From NCBI GenBank assembly GCA_016190025.1, contig JACPRG010000123.1:1-29331 (forward strand): DNA of 29,331 nt, given 5' to 3'. Below the pieces are notes generated by a model. The model made no database searches. It was not told the DNA's origin and saw nothing but the letters and a program-made list of their open reading frames with translations. A program made the position numbers and the translations under genes. Positions 7,697 through 16,159 of this stretch are shown here, piece after piece; positions within the stretch are counted from its first letter, which is position 1, and each line of letters opens with the position of its first letter. Origin of the DNA: Candidatus Tectimicrobiota bacterium (GTDB taxonomy: Bacteria; UBA8248; JACPRG01).

Positions 7697-8911
7697 ATGC
7701 CCATGAGAACCCCGGCGCGTCCGATCCTCCTCAGAGGGGGGAAGACGCACACCCCGGAGGGGGTTCTCGAACCGTGCGACCTCCTGTTGCAGGATGGGCG
7801 GATCGAGGCGTTCGGCCCTCGGCTTCACGCCCCGACCGGCACCGCCGTGGTGGAAGCGCAGGGTCGCCACGTGGTTCCGGGCTTCATCGACCTCCAGGTC
7901 AACGGAGGCGGCGGGCAAGCGGTCCTCGAAGGCACCGAGTCCGCCGTCCGGGCCATCGCCCGAACGCTGGCCCCCCTCGGCACGACGGCGTTCCTCCCCA
8001 CCCTCATCAGCGCCCCGGAACCCCTCCTCCTCGAAACCCTCTCCGCCGTCCGCTCGGCCTCCACACCCGAGGAGGCCCCCGCCGCCTCGGTCGTCGGCGT
8101 CCACCTGGAAGGGCCCTTTCTCAACCCCGAGATGGCGGGCGCCCATCCCCGCGAACACCTCCGCCTCCCGGACCCCCCGCTGTTCGACCGACTCGCCAGG
8201 GCCTGGGAGGGAAAGGACGGGCAGCCCTCGGCCCCCGCCCTCCTCACCCTGGCGCCCGAGCTCTCCGGCGGCCTCGCTCTCTTGCAAAGGGTCACACAAA
8301 GGGGGTGGCGCCCGGCCTTCGGCCACACGAAGGCGACGTTCGAGGAGGCCCAGCGGGCGGTGCGCGCGGGCGTCCGGCTGGCCACACACGCCTTCAATCG
8401 CATGGGGAGCTTCCATCACCGCGAGCCCGGCGTCCTGGGAGTGGTCCTGACCGACCCCCGGGTGACGGCCGGGCTCATCGCCGATGGAATCCACGTCCAT
8501 CCCGCCGCCCTCCAGGCGGCGCTCCGCCTCAAGGGCGCGAGCGGGGCCTTTCTGGTCTCGGACGCCACGCCGGCGGGAGAGGACGCGTCGGAGAGCCCAC
8601 CGGCGGGGGGATTCCACATGGGGGACGCGCGCGTGACTTTGGAAAAGGACCGGGTCGTCACCTCCGAGGGCGCCCTCGCCGGGGCGCTTCTCAGCTCACG
8701 GCGGGCGCTGGCCAACGCGATCCGGCTTTGCGGCTTCCGCCTGGAGGAGGCCCTTCCCTGGGTCACCGAGACCCCCGCCCGCGTCCTCGGCCTCCTCGGC
8801 CGGAAGGGGGTCTTGGCGCCCGGCGCCGACGCGGACGTGGCGGTCCTGGACGAGAGCCTGGAGGTCCGGTGGGTCGCGGTGGGCGGGCGCGTGGCCCTGA
8901 ACCGCCTGTGA
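7697..8911 (+). CDS. nagA: N-acetylglucosamine-6-phosphate deacetylase
   Basis: A 404-aa amidohydrolase that removes acetate from GlcNAc-6-phosphate to give GlcN-6-phosphate in amino-sugar and peptidoglycan recycling. NagA motifs occur in order: VVPGFIDLQVNGGGG, the metal-binding glutamate in VHLEGPFLNPEMAGAH, the histidine in FGHTKAT, THAFNRMGSFHHREPGVLG, ADGIHVHP, and the catalytic aspartate in FLVSDATPAGE. The C-terminal PGADADVAVLDESLEV strand is typical of the family. There is no strong SD: ATGs at 7697 and 7703 are both plausible, and an upstream ATG at 7640 would overlap the preceding gene. It starts 13 bp after that gene and precedes the D-aminoacylase gene by 131 bp. Confidence 0.93.
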   Translation: MPMRTPARPILLRGGKTHTPEGVLEPCDLLLQDGRIEAFGPRLHAPTGTAVVEAQGRHVVPGFIDLQVNGGGGQAVLEGTESAVRAIARTLAPLGTTAFLPTLISAPEPLLLETLSAVRSASTPEEAPAASVVGVHLEGPFLNPEMAGAHPREHLRLPDPPLFDRLARAWEGKDGQPSAPALLTLAPELSGGLALLQRVTQRGWRPAFGHTKATFEEAQRAVRAGVRLATHAFNRMGSFHHREPGVLGVVLTDPRVTAGLIADGIHVHPAALQAALRLKGASGAFLVSDATPAGEDASESPPAGGFHMGDARVTLEKDRVVTSEGALAGALLSSRRALANAIRLCGFRLEEALPWVTETPARVLGLLGRKGVLAPGADADVAVLDESLEVRWVAVGGRVALNRL

Positions 8912-8940
8912 GGCCGGGATGAGAACCGGCCGGATTTTCC

Positions 8941-8982
8941 CTCAAACCGGCCTCAAACCGGGCGCCTTCGTGAAAAGCGCCC
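8941..8982 (+). repeat. Direct 10-bp repeat and short hairpin between nagA and the D-aminoacylase gene
   Basis: CTCAAACCGG occurs at 8941-8950 and again at 8952-8961. It runs into a hairpin GGGCGC (8960-8965), loop, GCGCCC (8977-8982). No T-tract follows, so this is not a convincing terminator. Confidence 0.4.
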
Positions 8983-9042
8983 CCGCCCCCGCAGAACCTT
9001 GTTCGGCCCCCGCGGAGGCGAGTAGAATCTAAGGGAGATTTT

Positions 9043-10722
9043 TTGCAGGTCACGGTTCAGGCAGGCAGCCGGAGGAAGAACTTGCCCGAGAGGCTCGACA
9101 TCCTCTTTCGGGGAGCCACCATCTACGATGGCACGGGCGGGCCGCCCTTTCAGGGGGACGTGGGGACCCGGGGAGACGAGATCGCCGCCGTCCGGCGGCT
9201 TTCTCCCTCCGCGCCGGAGGGCCGGATCGAAGCCCGCCGCGTCATTTCCCTGAACGGCAAAGCCCTGGCGCCCGGATTCATCGACATTCATTCCCACTCC
9301 GACTACTCCCTCCTCATCAACCCCCTCGCGGAAAGCAAGGTCCGCCAGGGCGTCACCACGGAAGTGGGGGGCAACTGCGGGTACTCCGCGGCGCCCGTCT
9401 GCGGCGAGGCCCGGGAGGAGCGGCGGAAGCTGTACCAGGAGCGCTACGGGCTGGATCCGGATTTTTCCGAGGTCCGGGAATACCTGGGGCACCTGGAAGA
9501 GGCGGGGATCTCCGTGAACTACGTCCACCAGGTGGGCCACAACACCGTCCGGCAGTCCATCATGGGCGGGGCCGGCCGGCCGCCGGACGACGGCGAGCTC
9601 CGCGCCATGGTGGCGATGATCGAGGCGGGGATGTCCCAGGGGGCCTTCGGCCTTTCCACCGGCCTGGTCTATCCCCCGGCCTGTTTCTCGTCCTTCCAGG
9701 AGACGGTCGCCCTCGCCGCCGCCGCCCGGGGGGGATTCCTCAGCGTCCACATGCGCAGCGAGGGCGCCCGGCTTCTCGAGGCCATCGAAGAGGTCCTCGA
9801 CGTGGCGCGGCGAAGCGGGGCCCGCCTTCAGATCTCTCACCTCAAGACAGCGGGGCGCGACAACTGGGGGAAGATCGACCGGGCCTTTCACCTCATCGAA
9901 GAGGCGGCCCGGCAAGGGGTGGACGTGGCGTGCGACCGCTATCCCTACACGGCCTCCAACACCCACCTCTCGGCGCTCCTGCCCGATTGGGCGCACGACG
10001 GCGGAAAGCGGGAGGCCCTCGCCCGGCTGGGCAACCCCGCGGACCGGGCGCGGATCCGCGAGGCGTGGCGAAAGAAGGGGCCGGAGCACTGGAAGAACGT
10101 CGTGATCTCCCTGGTGAGCCGCCCGGAAAACAAACCGTTCGAGGGCCTGAGCGTCGCCGCCTGCGCCTCGCGGGCCGGCCGGGACCCGGCCGACTTCGTC
10201 ATGGATCTCCTGGTCGCCGAGGATCTCTGGGTCGAGATCATCCTGCTCCACCTGATGGACGACGGCAATCTCCGCAGAATCCTTCGGAAGCCCTATGTCT
10301 TCGTCGGCTCCGACGCGGAGGCGCGGGCGCACTACGGCCCGCTGGGAGAGGGGGTTCCCCACCCGCGCGCCTTCGGGACCTTTCCCCGGGTCCTGGGAAA
10401 CCTCGTGCGGGACGAGGGCTTGATGCCGCTCGCCGAGGCGGTGGCGCGGATGACGCGGCTCCCCGCCCGGAGGGTCGGACTCTCCGAGCGGGGCTCGATC
10501 TCTCCCGGGCGGAAGGCCGACCTGGTCGTCTTCGACCCGGAGCGGATCCGGGACACCTCGTCCTACGAGTCGTCCATCCATTATCCGGACGGGATCGACC
10601 TGGTCATGGTGAACGGAGAAGTGACCGTGGAGGGCGGGGTCCATCTCGGCGCGCGCGCCGGGCGCGCCTTGCGCGCGAATGGACGCCCCCCGCGCGACGG
10701 CGGGGAAGCGACATGCTGCTGA
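9043..10722 (+). CDS. N-acyl-D-amino-acid deacylase (D-aminoacylase)
   Basis: A 559-aa amidohydrolase of the D-aminoacylase family, which hydrolyses N-acyl-D-amino acids to D-amino acid and carboxylate. Seen here: ILFRGATIYDGTGGPPF, the metal motif PGFIDIHSHSDYS, the family cysteine in EVGGNCGYSAAP, LQISHLKTAG, CDRYPYTASNT, and the late aspartate in FVGSDAEARAH. The length fits the family. The start is TTG at 9043, supported by AAGGGAG five bases upstream; no better start lies before the conserved domain. Its last ten bases overlap the start of the TPR gene, indicating coupling. Next to nagA it suggests turnover of acylated amino sugars and D-amino acids from cell wall, which is inference; a D-hydantoin or dihydropyrimidine-type substrate is a less likely alternative. 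Confidence 0.92.
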   Translation: MQVTVQAGSRRKNLPERLDILFRGATIYDGTGGPPFQGDVGTRGDEIAAVRRLSPSAPEGRIEARRVISLNGKALAPGFIDIHSHSDYSLLINPLAESKVRQGVTTEVGGNCGYSAAPVCGEAREERRKLYQERYGLDPDFSEVREYLGHLEEAGISVNYVHQVGHNTVRQSIMGGAGRPPDDGELRAMVAMIEAGMSQGAFGLSTGLVYPPACFSSFQETVALAAAARGGFLSVHMRSEGARLLEAIEEVLDVARRSGARLQISHLKTAGRDNWGKIDRAFHLIEEAARQGVDVACDRYPYTASNTHLSALLPDWAHDGGKREALARLGNPADRARIREAWRKKGPEHWKNVVISLVSRPENKPFEGLSVAACASRAGRDPADFVMDLLVAEDLWVEIILLHLMDDGNLRRILRKPYVFVGSDAEARAHYGPLGEGVPHPRAFGTFPRVLGNLVRDEGLMPLAEAVARMTRLPARRVGLSERGSISPGRKADLVVFDPERIRDTSSYESSIHYPDGIDLVMVNGEVTVEGGVHLGARAGRALRANGRPPRDGGEATCC

Positions 10723-12425
10723 AGCTGCTCCTTGTGTCGTTCCTCATCGGGGTCGGAATCGCCTGCGTCCTGTTCCTGATCATGCGGTCCAGAAGGCCCC
10801 ATCCTCCGGGTCCGGCCGGCGGCGAGACGGGCCTCGACGCCGACCTCATCAGCGAGGACGACGCTCTTCGGGCCGAGGCCTCGGGATGGGAAGAGCCCCG
10901 CAGGGGCCCGGAGGCGGAGCTTCCCCGGACATTCTCGGCGCCCGGCGCGCCCGCGGAGGACCAGCTGTACTCCGGGCCCGCCGCGCCCGCGACGCGCGAG
11001 CCGGCGCCTTCGAGGCCGGCGACGGCCCGGCCGCCCCGCCGGGACGCAAAGCCTCCGGGGAGCCTTCCGCCGCGGCCCCCCGGGCGAATCCCGTCCGAAC
11101 TTCTGGGAGACGAAGGGTTCTCGGAGGCGCGGCTCATCGAGTCCGACTCCCCGCTCCTCGCGGGGGAAAGAGAGAGGGCCTCCGGCGAGCCCCGCCCGCA
11201 GGCCGACCTCCTGGATCTTTGGGCCAAGCCGAGGGAACTGGCGATGAGGCACGGCCTGGCGGACCCTCCCCTGCTGGACGCCTGGCGTCCGCTGGGGCCC
11301 GTCCCCGGCGAAAGCGGGCGGGAAGCAGACGCCGCCTCCGCCGGCGTCAATCTGCCGGAATCCTTCGCCGCCGCGTGGAAGAAGACCGCCGGGGCCATCG
11401 ACGAGGAGGAGCGCAAAGGGTCGCGGACTCCCCCGGAAATCCATTACGACCTGGCGCTCCTGTCCTACTACGCGGGGGAGTTCGAGCCGACGGTCGCCTA
11501 TCTGCAGATGGCGCTGGACGCGGGCTTCAACCCCGCCCGGTCCCAGAACCTCCTCGGCCTGACCTACTACCGGCAGGGCTTTGAGGCCGAGGCGGAAACG
11601 CGTCTCAAGGAGGCGACCCGAGCCCGGCACGCCTCCCCCCAGGACCGGGCGATCATCCTGACGAACCTGGGGCTTGTCGCCACCTACCGCCGGGCTCCCG
11701 ACGACGCCCTCGGCTACTATGGATCGGCGCTGGAGGTCTACCGACAGCTCGGGGATCGGCAGGGCCAGGCGGAAACGCTCAGCCGGATGGGCCGCCTATG
11801 CCGGGCGAAACATTCCCCTTACGAAGCCTCCAAGCGCCACCACGAGGCGCTGGAGCTTTGGCGAAAGCTCGGCGACCGTTCCAAAGAGGTGCTGGAGCTT
11901 CGGCTTCTGGCCGCCGTGTTCCGGGAGAAGGGGGACTACACCAGCTCCCTGGACCTCAGCCAGCGCGCGCTGGCCATGAACCGAGAGATGGGCGACAAAT
12001 ACGAAGAGGCCATCAACCTGGGCAACATCGGCCTGATCTACAGCCTCGAAAAAGACCTGTCGAAGGCCCTGGAACATTTCCGGGCCGCCCTCTCGCTCCA
12101 TCAGCAAGTGGGAAACCTCCGGGGCGAGGCCAACAACCTCGGCAACATCGGAAACATCCTCTTTCTCCAGGGAAAGACGGAGGAGGCGCTGGAGTCTTAC
12201 CGGCACGCCCTGCGGATCAACCGGGAGATCGATTACCGGTGGGGTGAGGCCGTCGACCTCGGCAACATCGGAAAGATCGAAATATTCGAGAACAACCTGG
12301 CCGCAGCCGGCGCGAGCCTGGGAGAAGCCCACCGGATCTTCACGGAGCTGAACGCCGTCGCCCAGGCGGAATCCATCCGGCAGGCCCTCGACCAGATCCG
12401 GGCCCACATCCCCCCGGAGCCGTAG
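10713..12425 (+). CDS. Membrane-anchored tetratricopeptide repeat protein
   Basis: A 570-aa protein with a hydrophobic N-terminal anchor (about residues 2-24, MLLKLLLVSFLIGVGIACVL, followed by RSRR). A Pro/Ala/Gly-rich disordered linker runs to about residue 210. Then come at least seven TPRs to the C-terminus. The last repeats have a ~40-residue period marked by NLGNIG, as in kinesin-light-chain/LGN-type TPRs. The charge pattern predicts an N-in anchor with the repeats outside the cytoplasm. The start at 10713 has GGGGAAG upstream and overlaps the D-aminoacylase gene by 10 bp; the frame is open far upstream but only as a shadow of that gene. TPRs are protein-binding scaffolds, so no reaction is implied. 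Confidence 0.88.
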   Translation: MLLKLLLVSFLIGVGIACVLFLIMRSRRPHPPGPAGGETGLDADLISEDDALRAEASGWEEPRRGPEAELPRTFSAPGAPAEDQLYSGPAAPATREPAPSRPATARPPRRDAKPPGSLPPRPPGRIPSELLGDEGFSEARLIESDSPLLAGERERASGEPRPQADLLDLWAKPRELAMRHGLADPPLLDAWRPLGPVPGESGREADAASAGVNLPESFAAAWKKTAGAIDEEERKGSRTPPEIHYDLALLSYYAGEFEPTVAYLQMALDAGFNPARSQNLLGLTYYRQGFEAEAETRLKEATRARHASPQDRAIILTNLGLVATYRRAPDDALGYYGSALEVYRQLGDRQGQAETLSRMGRLCRAKHSPYEASKRHHEALELWRKLGDRSKEVLELRLLAAVFREKGDYTSSLDLSQRALAMNREMGDKYEEAINLGNIGLIYSLEKDLSKALEHFRAALSLHQQVGNLRGEANNLGNIGNILFLQGKTEEALESYRHALRINREIDYRWGEAVDLGNIGKIEIFENNLAAAGASLGEAHRIFTELNAVAQAESIRQALDQIRAHIPPEP

Positions 12426-12427
12426 CC

Positions 12428-13249
12428 GTGCGCATCGCCCCGGTCGCCGCGCTCATCCTGTGGCTTTTGGCGGGGGCCGCCGCTCCGCCGGCCCGGGCGG
12501 ACACGACCCTTCACCAGCGCGTCACGTCGCAGTTCTCCCCCGACCGATCCCCGGTCTCCCGAAAGGTGATCCTCTACGTCAAGGGCCAGCGGGTCCGACT
12601 CGAGGGGGACGCCTGGCGGAGAAAGCCCACCCTCATCCTGTTCGACCCGGGCGTCATCGTCCGGCTCGATCACGAAAAGAAGACCTACATGAAAATCGCC
12701 CTGAAGGACCTGGAAAACGTTCTGAAGGACGCGGACAAGATCGTCCGGGGCGTGGACGAACTGATGGGCGGGAAGGAGAGTCGCCCGGAACCGCGATACC
12801 GGCTGGAGCCGACCGACGTCCACGAACGGGTGAACGGGTACCTCTGCCGCGTGTACGCCTTGCGGCGGGACAACCGGGACAAGGACCGTGGGAGAGTCTG
12901 GATCACACAGGAATCGGACGCGGGCAAAGAGCTCTACCCGATTCAGCGGAAGATCGCGGCCGTGGCCGCCAACCTGCTGCCCTCCATAGACCCAAAGCTG
13001 TTGAACGAGCTCGAACGCATCGGAGGAACGGCGGTGAGAATCCTGCTGATGGGAAAGAGCGGACCCTTCGGGCCGATCCAGACGGATCTGGTCGTCGAGA
13101 AGATCGACCGCCGGCCCCTGGAGGATTCCCTCTTCCAGGTCCCCGCCGGCTACCGCGAGGACGCGGTCCCGAGAGAGCAGAGCCCGGGCGGGCGAAAGCC
13201 CTCGGCCCTGGAACGGAGACTGAAGGCCCTCGAAAAACTCTTCCAGTAG
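12428..13249 (+). CDS. Secreted DUF4412-like protein
   Basis: A 273-aa exported protein. The signal peptide MRIAPVAALILWLLAGAAAP ends near PARA-DTT (residue 25). The mature part has VILYVKGQRVRLEG, then LILFDPGVIVRLDHEKKTYMKI, as in DUF4412-type periplasmic proteins, then a short lysine-rich insert, VNGYLCRVYALRR, and a C-terminal FQVPAGYRED. The family has no settled role; some members resemble LolA/LolB-like folds. The start is GTG at 12428, two bases after the TPR gene's TAG, with GGAG eight bases upstream, so it is the last gene of the D-aminoacylase/TPR operon. The family call is by eye. Confidence 0.75.
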   Translation: MRIAPVAALILWLLAGAAAPPARADTTLHQRVTSQFSPDRSPVSRKVILYVKGQRVRLEGDAWRRKPTLILFDPGVIVRLDHEKKTYMKIALKDLENVLKDADKIVRGVDELMGGKESRPEPRYRLEPTDVHERVNGYLCRVYALRRDNRDKDRGRVWITQESDAGKELYPIQRKIAAVAANLLPSIDPKLLNELERIGGTAVRILLMGKSGPFGPIQTDLVVEKIDRRPLEDSLFQVPAGYREDAVPREQSPGGRKPSALERRLKALEKLFQ

Positions 13250-13361
13250 CGCGCGAACTGCCCTCCCCCGGGCTCATCCCGCCCCTCCTCCCCGGACGGC
13301 CTGAGAGGCAGGCCCGCCGGGAAACGGCGCGCGCCGACGGAAATCCCGCCCGAAGCCCCCG

Positions 13362-14828
13362 TCACTCGGGCAGGTCCTTCTTCGGCAACCCCTCGCGGAA
13401 GCTTCGCCACGCCGGAATCTGCTTTTTCAGCCCGACCGCCTCCGTGATGTGCTTCCACGCCTCGGCGGTCCGCTTCATCGCCTCCTCGGGGGAAACGGCG
13501 GCAGTCAAGGCCTCAAAGAGGTTTCGGTCCAATGCCTCGTGATACCGTTCCGCCCCCACCAGAAGGATCTCCGGGGCCGCGACCTGCGTCAGCTTGGCGA
13601 TGATCTCAAGGAGCTGCGGCGTGTAGGCGGCCGCGACCTTCGGGTCCTTGAGAACGTCTTCCCGGTGCGGGGTAAAAGCCGAACCCGGCTTCGACGCCAG
13701 GCGGGCGGAAACCGTCCCGGAGGTGAGCCACTGGATGAGCCAGTACGCCGCCTCCGGATGGCGGCCATAGCGGTTGATCAGCCAGACGGCGCCCCGGATC
13801 TGCAGGGCCCTGCGAAACGGCCCCCCTTCCACTAGAGAGCCCGGCACCGTGCAAAATTTGACCTTGCCGGCCACGGCGGAGGCCGCCGGACGGCGGATGG
13901 AGCGGGCCGCCGAGGGATAGGTCAGGATCGAAAAGATGTTGCCTTGCAGGAAAGCGGAAACGGCCTCCTCCTGGGTCCAGACCCGGCTGTCGTCAGGCAT
14001 GTACTTTGCGATCTCGATGTACTCCTTTGTCGTGGCGACGGCTTCGGGGGATTCCAGGGTGGGGGTCATCCGCTCGTCGAAAGGGAGCTTCCCCTTGGAG
14101 TAGTAGCGCTGCAGCCACCAGCGCCAGCCCCAGCCTCGGGACCGCGCGCTGAGGGCGCCGTAGTACTTGGAGAACTTCCCTTCGGTCGACTCGCGCGTAT
14201 AGAACTCCGCCAACTGGCGCCACTGACTCCAGGTGTCGGGACAATCGGGCTCCCAGCCGAACTTGCGCTTGAAGGCGGATCGTTCGGCGGGCAGCGCCGT
14301 CAAATCCTGGCGAAGGGCCAGGACCGGCACCGCGCCGTCGGCCAGCAGGCCGTAGGTCTTACCCGAATAGCGGCTCCCGTGGCGAAACGCAGGGGCGACC
14401 TTCTCGACGTCCGGGCGCCCGGCCCGGATGAAACCGTCCAAGGGCAGCAAGAGGCCCAACTCGGCCGACTCGGGAACCACCGTCGGCGGAGCGAGGAAAA
14501 AGTCCACGCCGCCGGATCTGGAGCCCGCCTCCTCCCTCAGCCTCTCGAGCGCCTCCTTTTCGGAGACCTCCACATACCTCTTGACGCCGATGCCCGTCTT
14601 CTCTTCGAACGCCTGGATCTCATCGACCAGGGTCTTGGCGTAGCGGCGGGGGACCATCAAGGTCAGCCCCAGGGCCTTCAGGCCCCGGCGGGCCATGTAG
14701 GCCTTCCCCCCGCTGACGGCCCTATCCTGCGCGGCCGCACCCAGCACCTGGCCCTCGGCGACTCCGCCGCCCGAGACCCCCAAGGCCCACGTAACCGCCA
14801 AAACCACGGATAGCCAACGCGCGCGCAT
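13362..14828 (-). CDS. ABC transporter extracellular solute-binding protein (family 1-like)
   Basis: A 488-aa exported protein. The signal peptide MRARWLSVVLAVTWALGVSG ends near VAEGQ. The mature part has the features of family 1 (MalE-like, sugar or oligosaccharide) binding proteins: LTLMVPRRYAKTLVDEIQAF, EEKTGIGVKRYVEV, VDFFLAPPTVVPE, QEEAVSAFLQGNIFS, and a Trp-rich hinge region RGWGWRWWLQRYY. The start at 14828 is chosen for GGAGAG upstream; an upstream in-frame start at 14867 would spoil the signal peptide. No permease or ATPase gene is adjacent, so the transporter partners are elsewhere or absent. It converges on the DUF4412-like gene. The ligand is unknown. Confidence 0.88.
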   Translation of the reverse strand: MRARWLSVVLAVTWALGVSGGGVAEGQVLGAAAQDRAVSGGKAYMARRGLKALGLTLMVPRRYAKTLVDEIQAFEEKTGIGVKRYVEVSEKEALERLREEAGSRSGGVDFFLAPPTVVPESAELGLLLPLDGFIRAGRPDVEKVAPAFRHGSRYSGKTYGLLADGAVPVLALRQDLTALPAERSAFKRKFGWEPDCPDTWSQWRQLAEFYTRESTEGKFSKYYGALSARSRGWGWRWWLQRYYSKGKLPFDERMTPTLESPEAVATTKEYIEIAKYMPDDSRVWTQEEAVSAFLQGNIFSILTYPSAARSIRRPAASAVAGKVKFCTVPGSLVEGGPFRRALQIRGAVWLINRYGRHPEAAYWLIQWLTSGTVSARLASKPGSAFTPHREDVLKDPKVAAAYTPQLLEIIAKLTQVAAPEILLVGAERYHEALDRNLFEALTAAVSPEEAMKRTAEAWKHITEAVGLKKQIPAWRSFREGLPKKDLPE

Positions 14829-15154
14829 GGCCGTCTCTCCATGCCGACGATTGTCCGGGCCGGTCACCGAGGCGCCATCGACCGCCCGCGGGCGCCAGGC
14901 CCTCTCCCCGGCGCGGACCCCCGCGATTTCCTTGTAATATATAAGAAGAAAAAGGCCCCGGACATGGAAAGAAGGTCATGTCGCGGGTCTCGCGCAGAAG
15001 GCTTGAGGGGCGTCTTCTCCGCGGGCGCTCCCTTTTTGTCCCGGCTTGGAGCCGACGCGCCCCCAGGAAAGGGGCGGTTTCACAAGAGCCCCCCGGGCGA
15101 AAAGACCCCGGCGGGCGCCGATCCGAAGCCGCCTTTCAAGAGGAGTCAGCGAGC
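14829..15154. other. Divergent intergenic region between the solute-binding protein and cytochrome genes
   Basis: This 326-bp gap must hold promoters for both flanking genes. An AT-rich core near 14931-14945 carries TATATT on the minus strand (14936-14941), a reasonable -10 for the solute-binding protein gene, but no good -35. I see no gene and no clear plus-strand promoter. Confidence 0.5.
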
Positions 15155-15541
15155 ATGCGCCGCCTTCTCGGGCTCTCCCTTCTTGCGGTCTCGACTCTTA
15201 TGGCGATCCCCGGCCGGACCCCCGGCCAATCGGCCTTCCGGGCCCCGGCCGTCCTGATGATCACGTTCCTCAACCGCACCCAACAGATCGCGTACGCCGT
15301 CGGCATGAGCGACTGGAAAAAACTGAAAACCGAGGCCGAAGGGCTTGCCGGGGCCGCGGCGGCGTACGCTCAAATCGTCCCGCCTGGCATCCCGATGGGG
15401 AAAATGCTCAAGGCCTTTCGGGAGGACGTGGACGGCCTCATCCGCGCGGCCGAGAGCCGGGACCTCGAGGCGATCGGCCGATCATTCGGGCGGATCGAAG
15501 CGGGCTGCCTGGACTGCCACAAACGATACCGGGACCTCTGA
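15155..15541 (+). CDS. Exported monohaem cytochrome c, class II (c'-like)
   Basis: A 128-aa protein with signal peptide MRRLLGLSLLAVSTLMAIPG and one haem-binding motif CLDCH only ten residues from the end (in GCLDCHKRYRDL). A haem motif at the extreme C-terminus of a short, mostly helical protein is the layout of class II cytochromes c such as cytochrome c'. Helices with charged faces (SDWKKLKTEAEGLAGAAAAY, then FREDVDGLIRAAESRDLEAI) fit the four-helix bundle. The ATG at 15155 has AGGAG nine bases upstream. It would be periplasmic; electron carriage or NO/O2 binding cannot be told apart. It converges on the ferredoxin gene. Confidence 0.85.
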   Translation: MRRLLGLSLLAVSTLMAIPGRTPGQSAFRAPAVLMITFLNRTQQIAYAVGMSDWKKLKTEAEGLAGAAAAYAQIVPPGIPMGKMLKAFREDVDGLIRAAESRDLEAIGRSFGRIEAGCLDCHKRYRDL

Positions 15542-15674
15542 ACCGAGAGGCTGAATTCCGACAGGCGGCCGGCCGGCAACCGCCCGAACAGAAGCCGACG
15601 AAGCCCCCCCGTCCGACGGCATGGAAGCGAAGGCCACGGGCTTGCGACTCTTCCTGAGCCCGGTCCCGCATCCC

Positions 15675-16007
15675 CTACGGCTGCGCGCTCCCCCAGTTGT
15701 ATTCCAGGCGTTCGACCCGGCGACCCTCGGTCATGGCATCGATGATCTCAGGGATTTCCTCGGGCTTGACGCCGCAGTACCACGTTCCCTCGGGATAGAT
15801 GACGACGGTCACCCCCGGGCCGCAAGGCCCCAGGCAGGAGGTGGTGGCCATCATGACCTTATCCCACAGGTTGCGCTTGCCGATCTCATCGGCGACGCGC
15901 ATCATGCACTCCTGGGCCCCTTGAGGCCCGCACGAGCCCCTCGGGTGCCCTTCGGGGCGCTTGTTGTTGCAGATGAAGATGTAGTAGGCGGGACCCTTTG
16001 GCTCCAT
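15675..16007 (-). CDS. Thioredoxin-like [2Fe-2S] ferredoxin
   Basis: A 110-aa protein of the thioredoxin-fold [2Fe-2S] ferredoxin family (Aquifex/Clostridium pasteurianum type; the fold is also seen in NuoE C-termini). Four cysteines have the family spacing: C13 and C26 are 13 apart (FICNNKRP...GSC), and C58 and C62 are four apart (TSCLGPCGPG). The typical GVTVVIYPEGTWYCGV strand follows. It is cytoplasmic and carries electrons; a partner is not identified. The ATG at 16007 is preferred, though a TTG three codons upstream is possible because AGGGAG serves both starts imperfectly. It lies downstream of sod on the same strand, but a terminator separates them. Confidence 0.9.
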   Translation of the reverse strand: MEPKGPAYYIFICNNKRPEGHPRGSCGPQGAQECMMRVADEIGKRNLWDKVMMATTSCLGPCGPGVTVVIYPEGTWYCGVKPEEIPEIIDAMTEGRRVERLEYNWGSAQP

Positions 16008-16053
16008 CCTTCCCAACTCTCCCTGCCGTCACGCCCGGGGGGGCGGACGGAAA

Positions 16054-16081
16054 AAGGGGGACGGCCCTCGCCGTCCCCCTT
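16054..16081 (-). terminator. Rho-independent terminator of the superoxide dismutase gene
   Basis: On the minus strand an 11-bp perfect GC-rich stem (AAGGGGGACGG paired with CCGTCCCCCTT) with a 6-nt loop ends in a run of five T. It lies 79 bp after the sod stop codon and before the ferredoxin gene. Confidence 0.8.
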
Positions 16082-16159
16082 CCGCTCACGATCACACTCT
16101 CCCCGCATCCTCCGGGAGGGAGGACGCAAGGAGGACCGCCGCGCTGTGGGCAACGGACC

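Noticed and set aside
8953..10644. A 563-aa open frame on the minus strand
   Set aside because: Antisense to the D-aminoacylase gene, whose motifs are intact; no domain is recognisable in the antisense product.
9930..12425. An 831-aa version of the TPR protein
   Set aside because: The first ~260 residues are an out-of-frame reading of the D-aminoacylase gene; the ATG at 10713 has an SD and begins a membrane anchor.
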